From: Leptospira kemamanensis
Lineage (GTDB): Bacteria > Spirochaetota > Leptospiria > Leptospirales > Leptospiraceae
Length of the DNA: 64,000 nt
NCBI RefSeq assembly: GCF_004769665.1
Contig: NZ_RQGG01000018.1
Span: 114,631-178,630, forward strand
Direction: 5' to 3'
Shown here: in pieces, positions 18,001-27,586 of the stretch
How the letters are laid out: each line of letters opens with the position of its first letter
How positions within the stretch are numbered: the stretch's first letter is position 1
Notes under the pieces: generated by a model
Databases searched by the model: none
What the model was told of the DNA's origin: nothing
Seen by the model: the letters and a program-made list of their open reading frames with translations, nothing else
Translations under genes and position numbers: made by a program

Positions 18001-18475
18001 TCTTTTTTGGGACTTTGCCTGTACAAAAAAATCAAATCAAGATTCCAATACAGAACTTTTGAGTACGTTACTCACTCAAGGGAGTCCCATCCAATCTGCT
18101 TGTCAAAGATTTATTCTCACAGAAGCGAATTGTGTGGCGATACCCGATTCGAGTGTATCTGCCTGCCCCAGTCTCATTTCAAAATTAAAAGACCAAATCC
18201 AACCAAGAGAATTGAATACGGATGCTGTGGCCATTTTGTATTTTGATTGTTTTTCTAAAATCAATTTGGTTTATAATAGTGCTAAGGCGTGTAACCAAAA
18301 TTCTTTTGCTTCGAATACGGAATATCGGAGAGTCCAACGTACAGGAACTTCTCCTGCTGAAATTTCATGGCAAGAAGCGATGAACCAATGTGGTTCTCTT
18401 GAAAATGCCGTTCCTCCCGCTGATTCGGGCCTTCAGGAAACAGATACCATTTTAGGATCTGATCCTTTCCAATAA
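17960..18475 (+). CDS. Small Cys-containing lipoprotein, unknown
   Basis: A 171-residue protein with signal MSRRMVIFFLFVGILFWDFAC; the lipidated Cys is residue 21 and the mature part begins CTKKSNQDSN. It has seven further cysteines, which may form disulfides, and ends in an acidic tail. GTG 17957 and ATG 17972 are alternative starts. AAGGA lies about thirteen bases before ATG 17960, so the exact start is uncertain. The coding start overlaps the divergent gene's start by about 40 bp. nadA follows after 19 bp with its own ribosome site. I do not recognise the family. Confidence 0.7.
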   Translation: MSRRMVIFFLFVGILFWDFACTKKSNQDSNTELLSTLLTQGSPIQSACQRFILTEANCVAIPDSSVSACPSLISKLKDQIQPRELNTDAVAILYFDCFSKINLVYNSAKACNQNSFASNTEYRRVQRTGTSPAEISWQEAMNQCGSLENAVPPADSGLQETDTILGSDPFQ

Positions 18476-18494
18476 ATGTAATTAGGAGTATCAA

Positions 18495-19481
18495 ATGTCA
18501 CTAGTTTCCAAAGACCAATTGGTTCAAAAATTAAATCCCATTTACCTTCCCCATGAAATAGAGGAACGAATTTTACCTCTAGCGGAAGAGATCAATCGCC
18601 TCAAAAAAGAAAAAAATGCAGTGATCCTGGGTCATAATTATATGACACCCGATGTGTTTTGGGGAGTGTCTGATATCATCGGTGATTCTTTGTATCTTTC
18701 CAAAATGGCAAAGGAAACCACAGCGAATCTCATTTTGTTCAATGGGGTTCACTTCATGGCAGAAACTGCCAAGATATTATCACCTGAAAAAAAGGTCCTC
18801 ATTGCTGATCCAAAAGCGGGTTGTTCTCTTGCCGAATCTATCACTCGTGAAGATGTAAAAGCGTTAAAGGCCAAATATCCAGGAGTTCCTGTTGTGACGT
18901 ATGTCAACTGTTCGGCGGAAGTCAAAGCAGAAACTGATGTTTGTTGTACGTCAGCCAATGCCGTTCAAATTGTGAATGCGGTGGAAGGAGATACCGTGAT
19001 CTTCTTGCCAGATGAATATTTGGCAGGAAATGTTCGGAACCAAACTACAAAAACTATCATCTCTCATCCAGGTCGCTGTATGGTGCATGAGATGTACACT
19101 CCCGAAGACATTCGATCCACAAAACGGTTGTTTCCTGGTGGGGTAACAGTCATCACTCATCCAGAGTGTCATGAAGATGTGGTGAAAGAGGCAGATTTTT
19201 CTGGATCTACTTCTCAAATGGTAGATTTTATCCGCAAAAGTAAAACAGATAAAATCATGCTTGTGACAGAGTGTTCGATGGGTGACAACCTTCGTGCTGA
19301 GTTTCCTGAAAAAGAATTTGTCTCTACTTGCCAAACCTGTCCCCATATGAAAAAAATTACTTTGGAAAAAGTAAGAGATGCTTTATTAAAAGAACAATTT
19401 GAAATCTTTTTGGATGAGGAAGTGATCAGGCTTGCTCAAAAATCTGTGAATCGAATGTTAGAGTTGAGTTATAAAAAATAA
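18495..19481 (+). CDS. nadA: Quinolinate synthase NadA
   Basis: An iron-sulfur enzyme that condenses iminoaspartate with dihydroxyacetone phosphate to quinolinate in NAD synthesis. At 328 residues it has three pseudo-symmetric domains. Visible blocks include [34 protein letters not shown], a Cys pair in [25 protein letters not shown] and [15 protein letters not shown]; three of these Cys hold the [4Fe-4S] cluster. AGGAG lies six bases before the ATG. nadB and nadC are not nearby. ispF follows after one base, so the two are co-transcribed. Confidence 0.96.
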   Translation: MSLVSKDQLVQKLNPIYLPHEIEERILPLAEEINRLKKEKNAVILGHNYMTPDVFWGVSDIIGDSLYLSKMAKETTANLILFNGVHFMAETAKILSPEKKVLIADPKAGCSLAESITREDVKALKAKYPGVPVVTYVNCSAEVKAETDVCCTSANAVQIVNAVEGDTVIFLPDEYLAGNVRNQTTKTIISHPGRCMVHEMYTPEDIRSTKRLFPGGVTVITHPECHEDVVKEADFSGSTSQMVDFIRKSKTDKIMLVTECSMGDNLRAEFPEKEFVSTCQTCPHMKKITLEKVRDALLKEQFEIFLDEEVIRLAQKSVNRMLELSYKK

Positions 19482-19482
19482 T

Positions 19483-19977
19483 ATGTTTAGAATTGGAAAC
19501 GGAATCGATTTTCATAAATTAATCCACGAACCCTTTCGTCCTTTAGTCCTTGCGGGTGTGGAAATCAATTCGGAATTTGCTTTTTTAGGTCACAGTGATG
19601 CGGATGTGATTTTGCATGCGGTAGCGGATGCAATTTTAGGTTCTTTGGCACTGGGGGATATTGGAGTCCATTTTCCTGACACAGACCCTCAGTACAAAAA
19701 TATGAAGTCCACTCGGATCATTGAAAGATGTTTGGAACTTTTGGCAGAAAAAAAATTCAAACTTGTGAATATTGACTGCACCTATGTGGGGGACCATCCC
19801 AAAATCAATCCCATCCGTGCGGAACTAAATGCATCTCTTGCTAGTATCACTAAACTGCCGTTAGATTGTGTTTCCATCAAAGCTACCACTTCCGAAGGAA
19901 TGGGGGCTTTGGGGAGAAGTGAAGGTGTGATGGTAATGGCAACCGTACTCGTGGAGAGCACGAAAAAAACAAATTAG
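19483..19977 (+). CDS. ispF: 2-C-methyl-D-erythritol 2,4-cyclodiphosphate synthase
   Basis: An enzyme of the non-mevalonate isoprenoid route, forming the cyclic diphosphate from CDP-ME 2-phosphate. At 164 residues it is typical. The zinc site is in GIDFHKL (Asp and His) with the third ligand in [26 protein letters not shown] and the substrate-binding [11 protein letters not shown] and KATTSEGMG blocks are all present. It follows nadA directly, and its 3' end overlaps a converging gene by four bases. Confidence 0.97.
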   Translation: MFRIGNGIDFHKLIHEPFRPLVLAGVEINSEFAFLGHSDADVILHAVADAILGSLALGDIGVHFPDTDPQYKNMKSTRIIERCLELLAEKKFKLVNIDCTYVGDHPKINPIRAELNASLASITKLPLDCVSIKATTSEGMGALGRSEGVMVMATVLVESTKKTN

Positions 19978-20429
19978 AATCGTTTTTCTTTGGAAGTGGC
20001 GATGAGGTTTAAGTCAGCATCGCTAAAAAATAAAAACAAAAGTTTGGATAGGAAATTTGGCATTGGTTGGATTTCCCAAACTCCTTTCACACGAACGGCG
20101 TTCTCAGTCGCTTCTAATTGGTACGACTCTTTTAGCATTTGGTAATGTTTGAATCCTTCTGTTTGGATTTGGAAGGAAATTGTCGGTGGATTTGTGACGG
20201 CGATTGTCTTACATGTCACCGTTTCCCCCAAGGTTTTGGACTCCCACTCTTCCCCAACAGTCGGAGTACGATAGGATTTAGGTTGGAAAGATTCGTATAG
20301 AATCTTTTGAGTTTGGTCTGGTTTTAGTTTTACTTCCCAGGATCGCTCCAAACGACTTTCCTTTTGACCAAGGACTGCGTAAAAAAACACAAAAACAAAG
20401 ATCCCAAATACTCTTAGATACCAAATCAT
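19974..20429 (-). CDS. Small exported protein, possibly SRPBCC/START-like
   Basis: A 151-residue protein with an N-terminal hydrophobic signal or anchor ([21 protein letters not shown]). The rest has beta-strand-rich blocks ([39 protein letters not shown]) and a hydrophobic C-terminal helix ([11 protein letters not shown]), a layout seen in polyketide-cyclase/START-like proteins. That similarity is weak and is not a functional call. ATG 20429, with GGAG just upstream, is preferred over the open frame to 20528. It converges on ispF with a four-base overlap. Confidence 0.6.
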   Translation of the reverse strand: MIWYLRVFGIFVFVFFYAVLGQKESRLERSWEVKLKPDQTQKILYESFQPKSYRTPTVGEEWESKTLGETVTCKTIAVTNPPTISFQIQTEGFKHYQMLKESYQLEATENAVRVKGVWEIQPMPNFLSKLLFLFFSDADLNLIATSKEKRF

Positions 20430-20480
20430 ATCTCCATAGAAAAATCTATTGCCTAGGGATCGATTGAAATTTATTTTTCT

Positions 20481-20506
20481 CCTACCGAAGGGGAAACTTC
20501 GGGAGG
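20481..20506. promoter_or_regulatory. Hairpin in the divergent region before the PP2C gene
   Basis: Arms CCTACCGAAG and CTTCGGGAGG pair over ten positions with one mismatch and a six-base loop. It lies between two divergent genes and is not followed by a clean T-run, so it may be a leader structure or a regulator site rather than a terminator. Confidence 0.35.
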
Positions 20507-20620
20507 GTTTAGCCACTGCATTCTGCAAGAGAAATATCTTCCAAACGTGTATCAGGACTCATTCAAGTTTACGAACGGGAACAGAATCTGACACAACATA
20601 CAAATCCCTTTCCTGAGATT

Positions 20621-22552
20621 TTGGATGATGTTACCTACACTCGCATTTTAAAAGATCCAAATTATTGGATTTCGCAAGTTCTGGAAGATAAAATCATCCA
20701 AGAAATTTCCTTAAGCCTAGACATTTCGGGAATTTTATACCATGTGGGAACAGAAGCGCTCATTACCAATGCTTATGATTTACTTCCTTTGGATGATTCG
20801 CGGATTGATTTGATGGAGATGATTCACAGGTTGCCGATTTTAATAGGTCGCCTAACGAGAGCAGTTTATCTCAATATAAAACCTGTCTCAACTAAACGTG
20901 TAAAATTTGTTTTTATTTATTTACCTGAATACCAAGAGAAATGGTATGATGCTGTTTTTTTTCAAGGGATGTTAAATGGACTTGCTGTACTCTTTGCACT
21001 AAAAGAGTTCCAAATCCAAATGACAAAAACCAAATTATTTGGTATCCATGTTTCCCATAAAGAATTGGGAGAGTCAATTGAATTTGGATCTGATGCAAAC
21101 GAATATGAAATGAAATGGAATGATGAAGTTTTATATTTGTCGAGGTCTCATCTAACAAAAGAAAACGTTTCGTCTCGCCATAAGGTGATGGTGACATCAA
21201 GGTCCGAAACCGAATTGGAAGAGATGTCTATCGTGGATGTTAGGGATGTTGTCGGCAAATCTCGTGAACTTGCGATCGAAAATCGTGATTTGGAAGCGGC
21301 TGTTGAAGTTTTAAAATCCTTTAAACAAGAGTTGGAAAAAAAACAACTCTCCATGGCAAAAGACCTTCGTTTGGCAAAAAACATCCAAAAAGGCTTGATC
21401 CCCGAAATCATTCCCGATTGGAATGGAATCCAATTTTGGACAGGTTTTAGTCCGATGCAAGAAGTGAGTGGGGATTATTATGATTATTTTCCTTACCATA
21501 CAGATAAGTTAGGTGTGGCCGTTTGTGATGTTTCGGGGCATGGTGTGCCTGCTGCCTTTATCACGGCTCTTTCGAAAATGTTGTTTTCGAATTTTAAAAA
21601 ACCAAAACCATCCGAAACATTTAAACTCATCAACAGAGAGTTACTCGACTTAGTCAAACAACAAGGATACACCACTTGTGTTTACCTTCTCATCCATTCT
21701 GATTATAAAGTTGTTTATTCCATTGCAGGTCATCCAAGACCTATTTTATTTCGCCAGAAAACGGGAAAAGCTGAGATCTGTGAAGGAGAGGGGACCTTTC
21801 TTGGAATGTTTCCTGATGCCGGTGATACTTACCGAGATTTACACATCCAACTCGAACCAGGTGATAAACTCTTTTTGTATACAGATGGTCTAACAGAAGC
21901 AGAAGACGATAAAGGAAATGCGTTTGGGGAAACCAAACTGTTACAACTCATAGAAGAATGTGCCTCACTGTCGATCCAAGAAACGGTAGAACTCATCATG
22001 AACCAACACCGTGAATACACAATGGGAACAGATGCGATGGATGACATCACCTTACTTGGATTACAGTTGTCTCCCAAGTTAGAAGACTTTCGTGTTCTGC
22101 AAAGAGAAGGAGATAATGCTTATCAGAAAAAAGAGTATAAAAAAGCAGTTACCTTTTACAGAGAAGCCCATCAAATTTTACCAAGAGAATTGACAACACA
22201 ACTTGCTTATGGCAAAGCCCTCGCTTATAGCGGAGAGTATGAAAAAGCAGTGGGAATGTTGGAATCGTATAATAAATTCAAAACCAATCATTTTAAATCC
22301 CATGCAATTCTTGGATATTGTTATTACCAATTGGAATTGTATGAAAAAGCAGAATTGGAATGGAAAAAAGCATATTCGATTAATGATTCTAATTTATCAA
22401 ATTTATACAATTTGGCTCATTTGTATCGTAAGTTGAATCAAAAACAAAAAATGAAAGATGTCATCGAAAAAATGAAACACATTGAAGCGACTTACTTACA
22501 CATCCTTCCCCTCGAAAAAAAGTGGGAACAATTACCTGATGAATCGATTTAA
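20621..22552 (+). CDS. PP2C/SpoIIE-type serine phosphatase with TPR C-terminus
   Basis: A 643-residue cytoplasmic protein. The first 210 residues form an unidentified alpha-beta domain. A coiled-coil helix (about 220-260) then leads to the SpoIIE-type phosphatase, with metal-binding aspartates in SGDYYDYF, DVSGHGVPAAF, LYTDGLTEAED and MDDITLLGLQL. TPR-like repeats occupy about 490-625 (KKEYKKAVTFYREAHQI, SGEYEKAVGMLESYNKF, LELYEKAELEWKKAYSI). Such phosphatases often sit in partner-switching or two-component output paths; the partner is unknown here. The only common start codon is TTG 20621, with a weak ribosome site, yet the frame stays open and coding-like back to a TAG at 20510. Confidence 0.88.
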   Translation: MDDVTYTRILKDPNYWISQVLEDKIIQEISLSLDISGILYHVGTEALITNAYDLLPLDDSRIDLMEMIHRLPILIGRLTRAVYLNIKPVSTKRVKFVFIYLPEYQEKWYDAVFFQGMLNGLAVLFALKEFQIQMTKTKLFGIHVSHKELGESIEFGSDANEYEMKWNDEVLYLSRSHLTKENVSSRHKVMVTSRSETELEEMSIVDVRDVVGKSRELAIENRDLEAAVEVLKSFKQELEKKQLSMAKDLRLAKNIQKGLIPEIIPDWNGIQFWTGFSPMQEVSGDYYDYFPYHTDKLGVAVCDVSGHGVPAAFITALSKMLFSNFKKPKPSETFKLINRELLDLVKQQGYTTCVYLLIHSDYKVVYSIAGHPRPILFRQKTGKAEICEGEGTFLGMFPDAGDTYRDLHIQLEPGDKLFLYTDGLTEAEDDKGNAFGETKLLQLIEECASLSIQETVELIMNQHREYTMGTDAMDDITLLGLQLSPKLEDFRVLQREGDNAYQKKEYKKAVTFYREAHQILPRELTTQLAYGKALAYSGEYEKAVGMLESYNKFKTNHFKSHAILGYCYYQLELYEKAELEWKKAYSINDSNLSNLYNLAHLYRKLNQKQKMKDVIEKMKHIEATYLHILPLEKKWEQLPDESI

Positions 22553-23585
22553 AGTTTTTCTTTTATCCCTTTGTTTTTTTCATTTTAGTTTTCCTAAAGA
22601 CCATAGTTTTCATTCTGATTTTGCTTTGGAGTGGTGTTATTTTGTAGGCCATATCAAAGCAGAGTCTGGAAATTTATATGGATATGAACTATCTTTTTTC
22701 CGATTAAAATTTTCAGATGGAAACGACTGGAATCCAGAACTTTATCCTGTACATTTTGCGATTTCTGATTTAACAAAAAAACAACATGAGACAAGCCAAA
22801 CTTTGAAACGAAATTTGGGTGATCTTGCAGGTTTTCATGAAAAACAAATTTATAGTGGTGAGTACGAATTTCAAATCCTTTCCAAAGATCAATTTTTGAT
22901 CAAAGCAAATCCCAAATCAAAAAAAATGGCCCTGGAACTTTTGTTAACTGGAAATGGAAACATTCTATCGCATGGCAAAGATGGGATCTCCATCAAATCC
23001 AAACGAAATCCAAATATATTTTCGTATTACTATAGTTATCCGAGACTCTCTACAAAGGGAACCATTTGGTTCCAAGGTAAAAAAGAAAGAATCCTTTCAG
23101 GGGATTCTTGGATGGACCATGAGTGGAGTGAAAAATCTTCCAATTCTATTCCTACGTTAGCAAAGGGACAATCTGGTTGGGATTGGATCTGTCTTATGGA
23201 TGAAAAGGGTGGGGATTATGTTTTCTTTCGATTCCGAGAATCTCCAAAGGCAGCACCTGAAATATTTGGAACTTACCGCGATCCCCAAGGAAAAATCACC
23301 TATTGGAAAGAAGGGATCGAAGTTCAAATGGATCCGATTGGCAATCCTTGGAAAAGTAAGAAAACAAAGATTCATTATCCACTCCATTGGAAGATCAAAT
23401 ACCCAGGTGGTGAGTGGTTGGTCGAACCGATTTTCAATGAACAAGAGTTTGATGGAAGTGAATCTACTAAAACCGTTTATTGGGAAGGGGCAGTTGTCGC
23501 GAAAGATTCTAATCAAAAAAACTCAGCCAAAGGATATTTAGAATTGAAAGGTTATCAAAAATCGAAAGACTGGTGGGAGTTCTAA
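22539..23585 (+). CDS. Secreted AttH/CrtC-like lipocalin-fold protein
   Basis: A 348-residue exported protein with signal MNRFKVFLLSLCFFHFSF. The AttH/hydroxyneurosporene-synthase-like signature is visible: an early EWCYFVGHIKAESG with a Trp, then SGDSWMDHEWSEK, where relatives have W-M-D-x-E-W. The fold is two lipocalin-like barrels; characterised relatives include carotenoid 1,2-hydratase, but most members are uncharacterised. It overlaps the phosphatase gene by 14 bp and ends three bases before a peptide importer operon, so it may be co-expressed with both. No carotenoid genes are nearby, so hydratase activity is not claimed. Confidence 0.8.
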   Translation: MNRFKVFLLSLCFFHFSFPKDHSFHSDFALEWCYFVGHIKAESGNLYGYELSFFRLKFSDGNDWNPELYPVHFAISDLTKKQHETSQTLKRNLGDLAGFHEKQIYSGEYEFQILSKDQFLIKANPKSKKMALELLLTGNGNILSHGKDGISIKSKRNPNIFSYYYSYPRLSTKGTIWFQGKKERILSGDSWMDHEWSEKSSNSIPTLAKGQSGWDWICLMDEKGGDYVFFRFRESPKAAPEIFGTYRDPQGKITYWKEGIEVQMDPIGNPWKSKKTKIHYPLHWKIKYPGGEWLVEPIFNEQEFDGSESTKTVYWEGAVVAKDSNQKNSAKGYLELKGYQKSKDWWEF

Positions 23586-23588
23586 ACC

Positions 23589-24599
23589 ATGTGGAAATAT
23601 TTTTTAAAACGGTTTTTGTTGATTTTTCCAACCTTACTGGGAATCACATTTTTGGTTTTTTTAATCTCACATTTTGCTCCTGGTGGACCTCTCAATAGCG
23701 AAATTGCAAAATTAAAAGGTGCAGGCAATTTGGCAGGAGCTTCTACCAAACAAATTTCCCAAGAAGAAATTGATTTAATCAAAAAAAGACTCCATTTAGA
23801 CAAACCAGCACCGGTTGCCTATTTGTATTGGTTAAAACAAATTGTGCAATTTGATTTAGGAGAATCAAGACTCCATTCCCGCAAAGTTTCAGAACTCATT
23901 GTGGAAAAACTTCCTGTTTCCCTCTTCTTTGGTTTATCAGGATTCTTTTTGACTTATCTGATTTGTATTCCTTTGGGAATTCAAAAAGCGTTAAAAGAAG
24001 GAAGTCGCTTTGATTTCATCACCAGTTTCATCATCTTTTTTACGTATTCTCTTCCCGTATTCGCCTTTGCGATGTTACTCTTGTATGTATTTGCGTCTGG
24101 GGAAGTATTTTCCTTTTTTCCTTTGGGACATGAAGTATCTGATTTTTACGAAGATTTAAGTGTTTGGGGAAAAATCAAAGATCGATTGGCTCATATGTTT
24201 TTGCCTGTGATCTGTTATGTGGTCGGAAGTTTTGCTGTTCTCACCTTGTTAATGAAAAATAGTTTGCTCGACCAAATTGCAAAGGAATATGTAAGAACTG
24301 CAATCTCCAAGGGACTTAGTTTTTCGGATTCTATTTTTAAACATGCATTTCGAAATTCACTCATTCCCATAGCCACAGGATTTGGTAGTAACCTAACTTT
24401 AATTTTCTCCGGTTCTCTCTTTATTGAATTGGTATTTAACATTGATGGAATGGGACTGCTCAGTTTTGAGGCCGTTCGAGAAAGAGATACTGACCTTATG
24501 ATGGGTTTACTCTTGGCACAAAGTTTTTTAGGACTCATTGGAAAAATAGTCTCTGATTTTTGTTATATCCTAATTGATCCGAGGATTGATTTCGAATGA
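23589..24599 (+). CDS. yejB: Peptide ABC importer permease, YejB/DppB-like
   Basis: A 336-residue inner-membrane permease with six predicted segments. The N-terminus has the conserved [12 protein letters not shown] block of this permease class, and the EAA coupling loop reads [12 protein letters not shown]...HAFRNSLIP. Its partner permease is clearly YejE-like, so this one is best called YejB-like; Yej systems import peptides and microcin C-like compounds. It is the first of four overlapping transporter genes and lies three bases after the AttH-like gene. No periplasmic binding-protein gene is present in the window. Confidence 0.85.
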   Translation: MWKYFLKRFLLIFPTLLGITFLVFLISHFAPGGPLNSEIAKLKGAGNLAGASTKQISQEEIDLIKKRLHLDKPAPVAYLYWLKQIVQFDLGESRLHSRKVSELIVEKLPVSLFFGLSGFFLTYLICIPLGIQKALKEGSRFDFITSFIIFFTYSLPVFAFAMLLLYVFASGEVFSFFPLGHEVSDFYEDLSVWGKIKDRLAHMFLPVICYVVGSFAVLTLLMKNSLLDQIAKEYVRTAISKGLSFSDSIFKHAFRNSLIPIATGFGSNLTLIFSGSLFIELVFNIDGMGLLSFEAVRERDTDLMMGLLLAQSFLGLIGKIVSDFCYILIDPRIDFE

Positions 24600-25645
24600 A
24601 GTTTATATCAAACCCGGCAAACCTTCGTAAGTGGGAAAAATTCAAAAAGAATAAACGTGCGTATTATTCTTTGATGATTTTGTTTTATACTTATATTCTT
24701 TCTTTGTTTTCGCCGATTCTCATCAATAACAAACCATTGTTTGTTTTGTATGAGGGTTCTGTTTCCTTTCCGATCTTTCAGTTTTATCCAGAAACAAAGT
24801 TTGGTGGAGTCAATCTAACAGAAGCAAATTATAAAAAACTAAATCGAGAAGATCGATTTCAAAATTCTTCCAACTATATGGTGTTTCCTCCAATTCCCTT
24901 TGGAGTGAACGAAGACAATTTGGAAAGTTTAGAAGAGGGGACCAATCCTCCCTCCAAACCATCTCTTCGGCATTGGATGGGAACAGACGATAGGGGACGA
25001 GATGTATTCACAAGAATTATCTATGGTTATCGGCTTGCGATGACCTTTAGTTTGATCCTCATCGTTGTGGAGATTTTACTCGCTTCCTTTATTGGTGGGA
25101 TCCAAGGGTATTTTGTAGGAAGATTGGATTTGTTTTTGCAAAGGATCATTGAGATTCTATCAGCCATCCCGTTTCTCTATTTGATTTTGATTATGGGTTC
25201 TTTTTTTGGAAGAGGATTTATGGTTCTGATCGTGACCTATGGTTCTCTCAGTTGGATTGGACTCAGTTATTATATGCGGGGAGAGTTTTTGAAACTTCGT
25301 AATCAACAGTTTGTTGATGCAGCCAAAACATTAGGTGCTTCTTCCTATTCCATCATCATGAGGCATTTGTTACCCAATTCACTTACACCCCTTGTGACCT
25401 TTTTACCTTTCATCTTAATATCGGCGATTTCAGTTTTATCTGCTTTGGACTTTTTGGGTTACGGAATCCCAGCACCAAATCCTTCCTGGGGAGAACTCAT
25501 CGGCCAAGGGAGAGAAAGACTTACTGCATGGTGGCTTATTACTTTTCCATCTGTTGCTCTCTTTTTAACTATTTTATTTTCTGCATTTGTTGGTGAAGGA
25601 TTACGAGATGCGTTTGATCCAAAAGACAAGGTGGTTTACGAATGA
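24596..25645 (+). CDS. yejE: Peptide ABC importer permease, YejE-like
   Basis: A 349-residue permease overlapping yejB by four bases (ATGA). The long N-terminal stretch before the transmembrane core carries YejE-specific text: [31 protein letters not shown], then [19 protein letters not shown]. The EAA loop is [20 protein letters not shown]. These features separate YejE from general DppC/OppC proteins. With YejB it forms the membrane channel of the importer. Confidence 0.88.
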   Translation: MKFISNPANLRKWEKFKKNKRAYYSLMILFYTYILSLFSPILINNKPLFVLYEGSVSFPIFQFYPETKFGGVNLTEANYKKLNREDRFQNSSNYMVFPPIPFGVNEDNLESLEEGTNPPSKPSLRHWMGTDDRGRDVFTRIIYGYRLAMTFSLILIVVEILLASFIGGIQGYFVGRLDLFLQRIIEILSAIPFLYLILIMGSFFGRGFMVLIVTYGSLSWIGLSYYMRGEFLKLRNQQFVDAAKTLGASSYSIIMRHLLPNSLTPLVTFLPFILISAISVLSALDFLGYGIPAPNPSWGELIGQGRERLTAWWLITFPSVALFLTILFSAFVGEGLRDAFDPKDKVVYE

Positions 25646-26631
25646 CATCCAATCCAAAAGCCATCACAGTTAACAATTTATCCATCGAAATCAAAACGGA
25701 TGATGGAATTTTACCTATCGTCAGTGGAATTAGTTTTGATTTAGAAAAGGGAGAAACATTGGCATTGGTAGGGGAATCTGGTTGTGGAAAATCCATCACC
25801 AGTTTGGCTTTAACCAAATTATTACCGGCGAATACAACTTTATACCCTACTGGTTCGATTACGTTTCAAGGAAATGATTTATTAAAAGCAAATAGTGAGC
25901 ATCTACGATCTGTTCGTGGAAGGGAAATCACGTATGTTTTTCAAGAACCTTTTTCTGCATTGAATCCATTACATAAAATTGGCAATCAATTGGTGGAAAG
26001 TTTTTTACATCATGGTCTGGGTTCACGAGAAGAAGCAGAAAATAAAGCAATTTATTTGTTGGAACGAGTGGGGATCACAGACGCCAAACATCGATTAGAA
26101 CAATATCCGAATCAATTTTCTGGTGGAATGTTACAAAGAGTTTGTATCGCCATGGCACTTATGTGTGATCCAAAAATCCTAATTGCTGATGAACCAACGA
26201 GTGCCATTGATGTAACCATCCAACTTCAGTTAATTGAATTATTAAAAGAATTAAAAAAAGAACATGGAATGTCTGTTTTGTTTATTTCACATGATATCGG
26301 TCTTGTGAGTCATATTGCCGATCGAATCGCTGTGATGTATGCAGGTAAAATTGTAGAACAAGGAAATGTTGATTTAGTCATTGATGCTCCAAAACATCCT
26401 TATACGAAGGCATTAATTTCAGCTTACCCGAATCATGAAAATATTGGGAAAAAATTAATTACGATCGATGGAATTGTTCCTTCTCCCAAATCCTATCCCT
26501 CCGGATGTCGATTCCATACTCGTTGTAAGGAAAAATTGGAAATCTGCCACACTAAGGTTCCCAAACCAACAAAGGTTACAGAGTCACAAATTGTAGAATG
26601 TTTTTTGTATGGAGGAAACGAAAGTGCTTAA
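25642..26631 (+). CDS. Peptide ABC importer ATPase, OppD/DppD-like (first half of a split YejF)
   Basis: A 329-residue nucleotide-binding subunit with Walker A GESGCGKS, signature FSGGMLQRV, Walker [13 protein letters not shown] and switch His in FISHDIG. The C-terminal extension with spaced cysteines (GCRFHTRC...EICH...ECF) is the oligopeptide-ATPase tail, reported to bind an iron-sulfur cluster in relatives. It overlaps yejE by four bases. In enterobacteria YejF is one fused protein with two ATPase domains; here they are two genes. Confidence 0.9.
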   Translation: MTSNPKAITVNNLSIEIKTDDGILPIVSGISFDLEKGETLALVGESGCGKSITSLALTKLLPANTTLYPTGSITFQGNDLLKANSEHLRSVRGREITYVFQEPFSALNPLHKIGNQLVESFLHHGLGSREEAENKAIYLLERVGITDAKHRLEQYPNQFSGGMLQRVCIAMALMCDPKILIADEPTSAIDVTIQLQLIELLKELKKEHGMSVLFISHDIGLVSHIADRIAVMYAGKIVEQGNVDLVIDAPKHPYTKALISAYPNHENIGKKLITIDGIVPSPKSYPSGCRFHTRCKEKLEICHTKVPKPTKVTESQIVECFLYGGNESA

Positions 26632-27580
26632 AGTAGAAAACTTAGTTGTTTCTTATAAACAAACACAATCTTTATCCTTTTCTACAAAACGTTTGGTGGC
26701 AGTGGATGGAGTCAGTTTTTCCATACCCAAAGGAAAAATTTTAGGTCTAGTGGGGGAATCAGGTTGTGGGAAATCCACGATTGGTCGAGCCATCTTATCT
26801 TTGTTACCGTATGATAAAGGGAATATTTCGTTTGAAGACCAAGAGCTCAGAAACATTTCGAAGGAAAATCAAAAACTTCTAAAATCAAAAATCCAAGTTG
26901 TTTTCCAAGATCCTTATTCTTCGTTAAACTCTCGTTTTACGATTGAAGAAATTGTCACCGAGGGATTACAAATTCATTTTTCAAATCTAAGTTCAGCGGA
27001 AAAAAAAGAAAAAGCAATCGAAGCATTGTCAGAAGTCAATTTACCAGAGGATATTTTGCATAGATACCCTCATGAATTCAGCGGTGGACAAAGGCAAAGG
27101 ATCGCGATTGCTCGTGCCCTCATTTTGGAACCGAGTTTAGTCGTTTGCGATGAAGCCGTATCTGCTTTGGATATTTCCACCCAAGCCCAAGTGATTAACA
27201 ATTTGTTATTCCTAAGAGAAAAGTACGGATTGTCCTACTTATTCATTTCACATGATCTCAATATCGTAAAACATGTGTCAGACAGAATCGCAGTGATGTA
27301 TTTAGGTCAAATTGTAGAAGAAGGAAGTCGGGATGAGATTAGCCAAAAACCACGCCATCCTTATACAAAAGCATTGTTTTCTGCTAGTTTTGATTTGAAG
27401 GATCGAAACAAAACTTCAAAACCATTGGTTGGGGAAATCCCAAGTATTCTTAACCAACCAAAAGGATGTAAATTTCATACAAGATGTCCAATCGCAAAAG
27501 AGATTTGCAAAACGGATGAACCAAAGGAAACTTATCCTTTGGATGCACATAAGGTGAAATGCCATTTTCCTTTGCAGTGA
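26624..27580 (+). CDS. Peptide ABC importer ATPase, OppF/DppF-like (second half of a split YejF)
   Basis: A 318-residue ATPase with Walker [10 protein letters not shown], signature FSGGQRQRI, Walker [13 protein letters not shown] (the CDE form is usual in OppF), switch His in FISHDLN and a C-terminal cysteine tail (GCKFHTRC...EICK). GTG 26624 is preferred because GGAGG lies eight bases upstream; an ATG at 26609 is also in frame. It overlaps the previous ATPase gene and pairs with it as a heterodimer. Confidence 0.9.
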   Translation: MLKVENLVVSYKQTQSLSFSTKRLVAVDGVSFSIPKGKILGLVGESGCGKSTIGRAILSLLPYDKGNISFEDQELRNISKENQKLLKSKIQVVFQDPYSSLNSRFTIEEIVTEGLQIHFSNLSSAEKKEKAIEALSEVNLPEDILHRYPHEFSGGQRQRIAIARALILEPSLVVCDEAVSALDISTQAQVINNLLFLREKYGLSYLFISHDLNIVKHVSDRIAVMYLGQIVEEGSRDEISQKPRHPYTKALFSASFDLKDRNKTSKPLVGEIPSILNQPKGCKFHTRCPIAKEICKTDEPKETYPLDAHKVKCHFPLQ

Positions 27581-27586
27581 ATTTTT

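Noticed and set aside
23157..23516. A 119-codon open frame antisense to the AttH-like gene
   Set aside because: The sense frame carries the family signature; the antisense frame has no start signal.
22539..23585. Carotenoid hydratase (crtC)
   Set aside because: The fold signature fits, but no carotenoid genes are near and the family is broad, so the specific enzyme name is not used.
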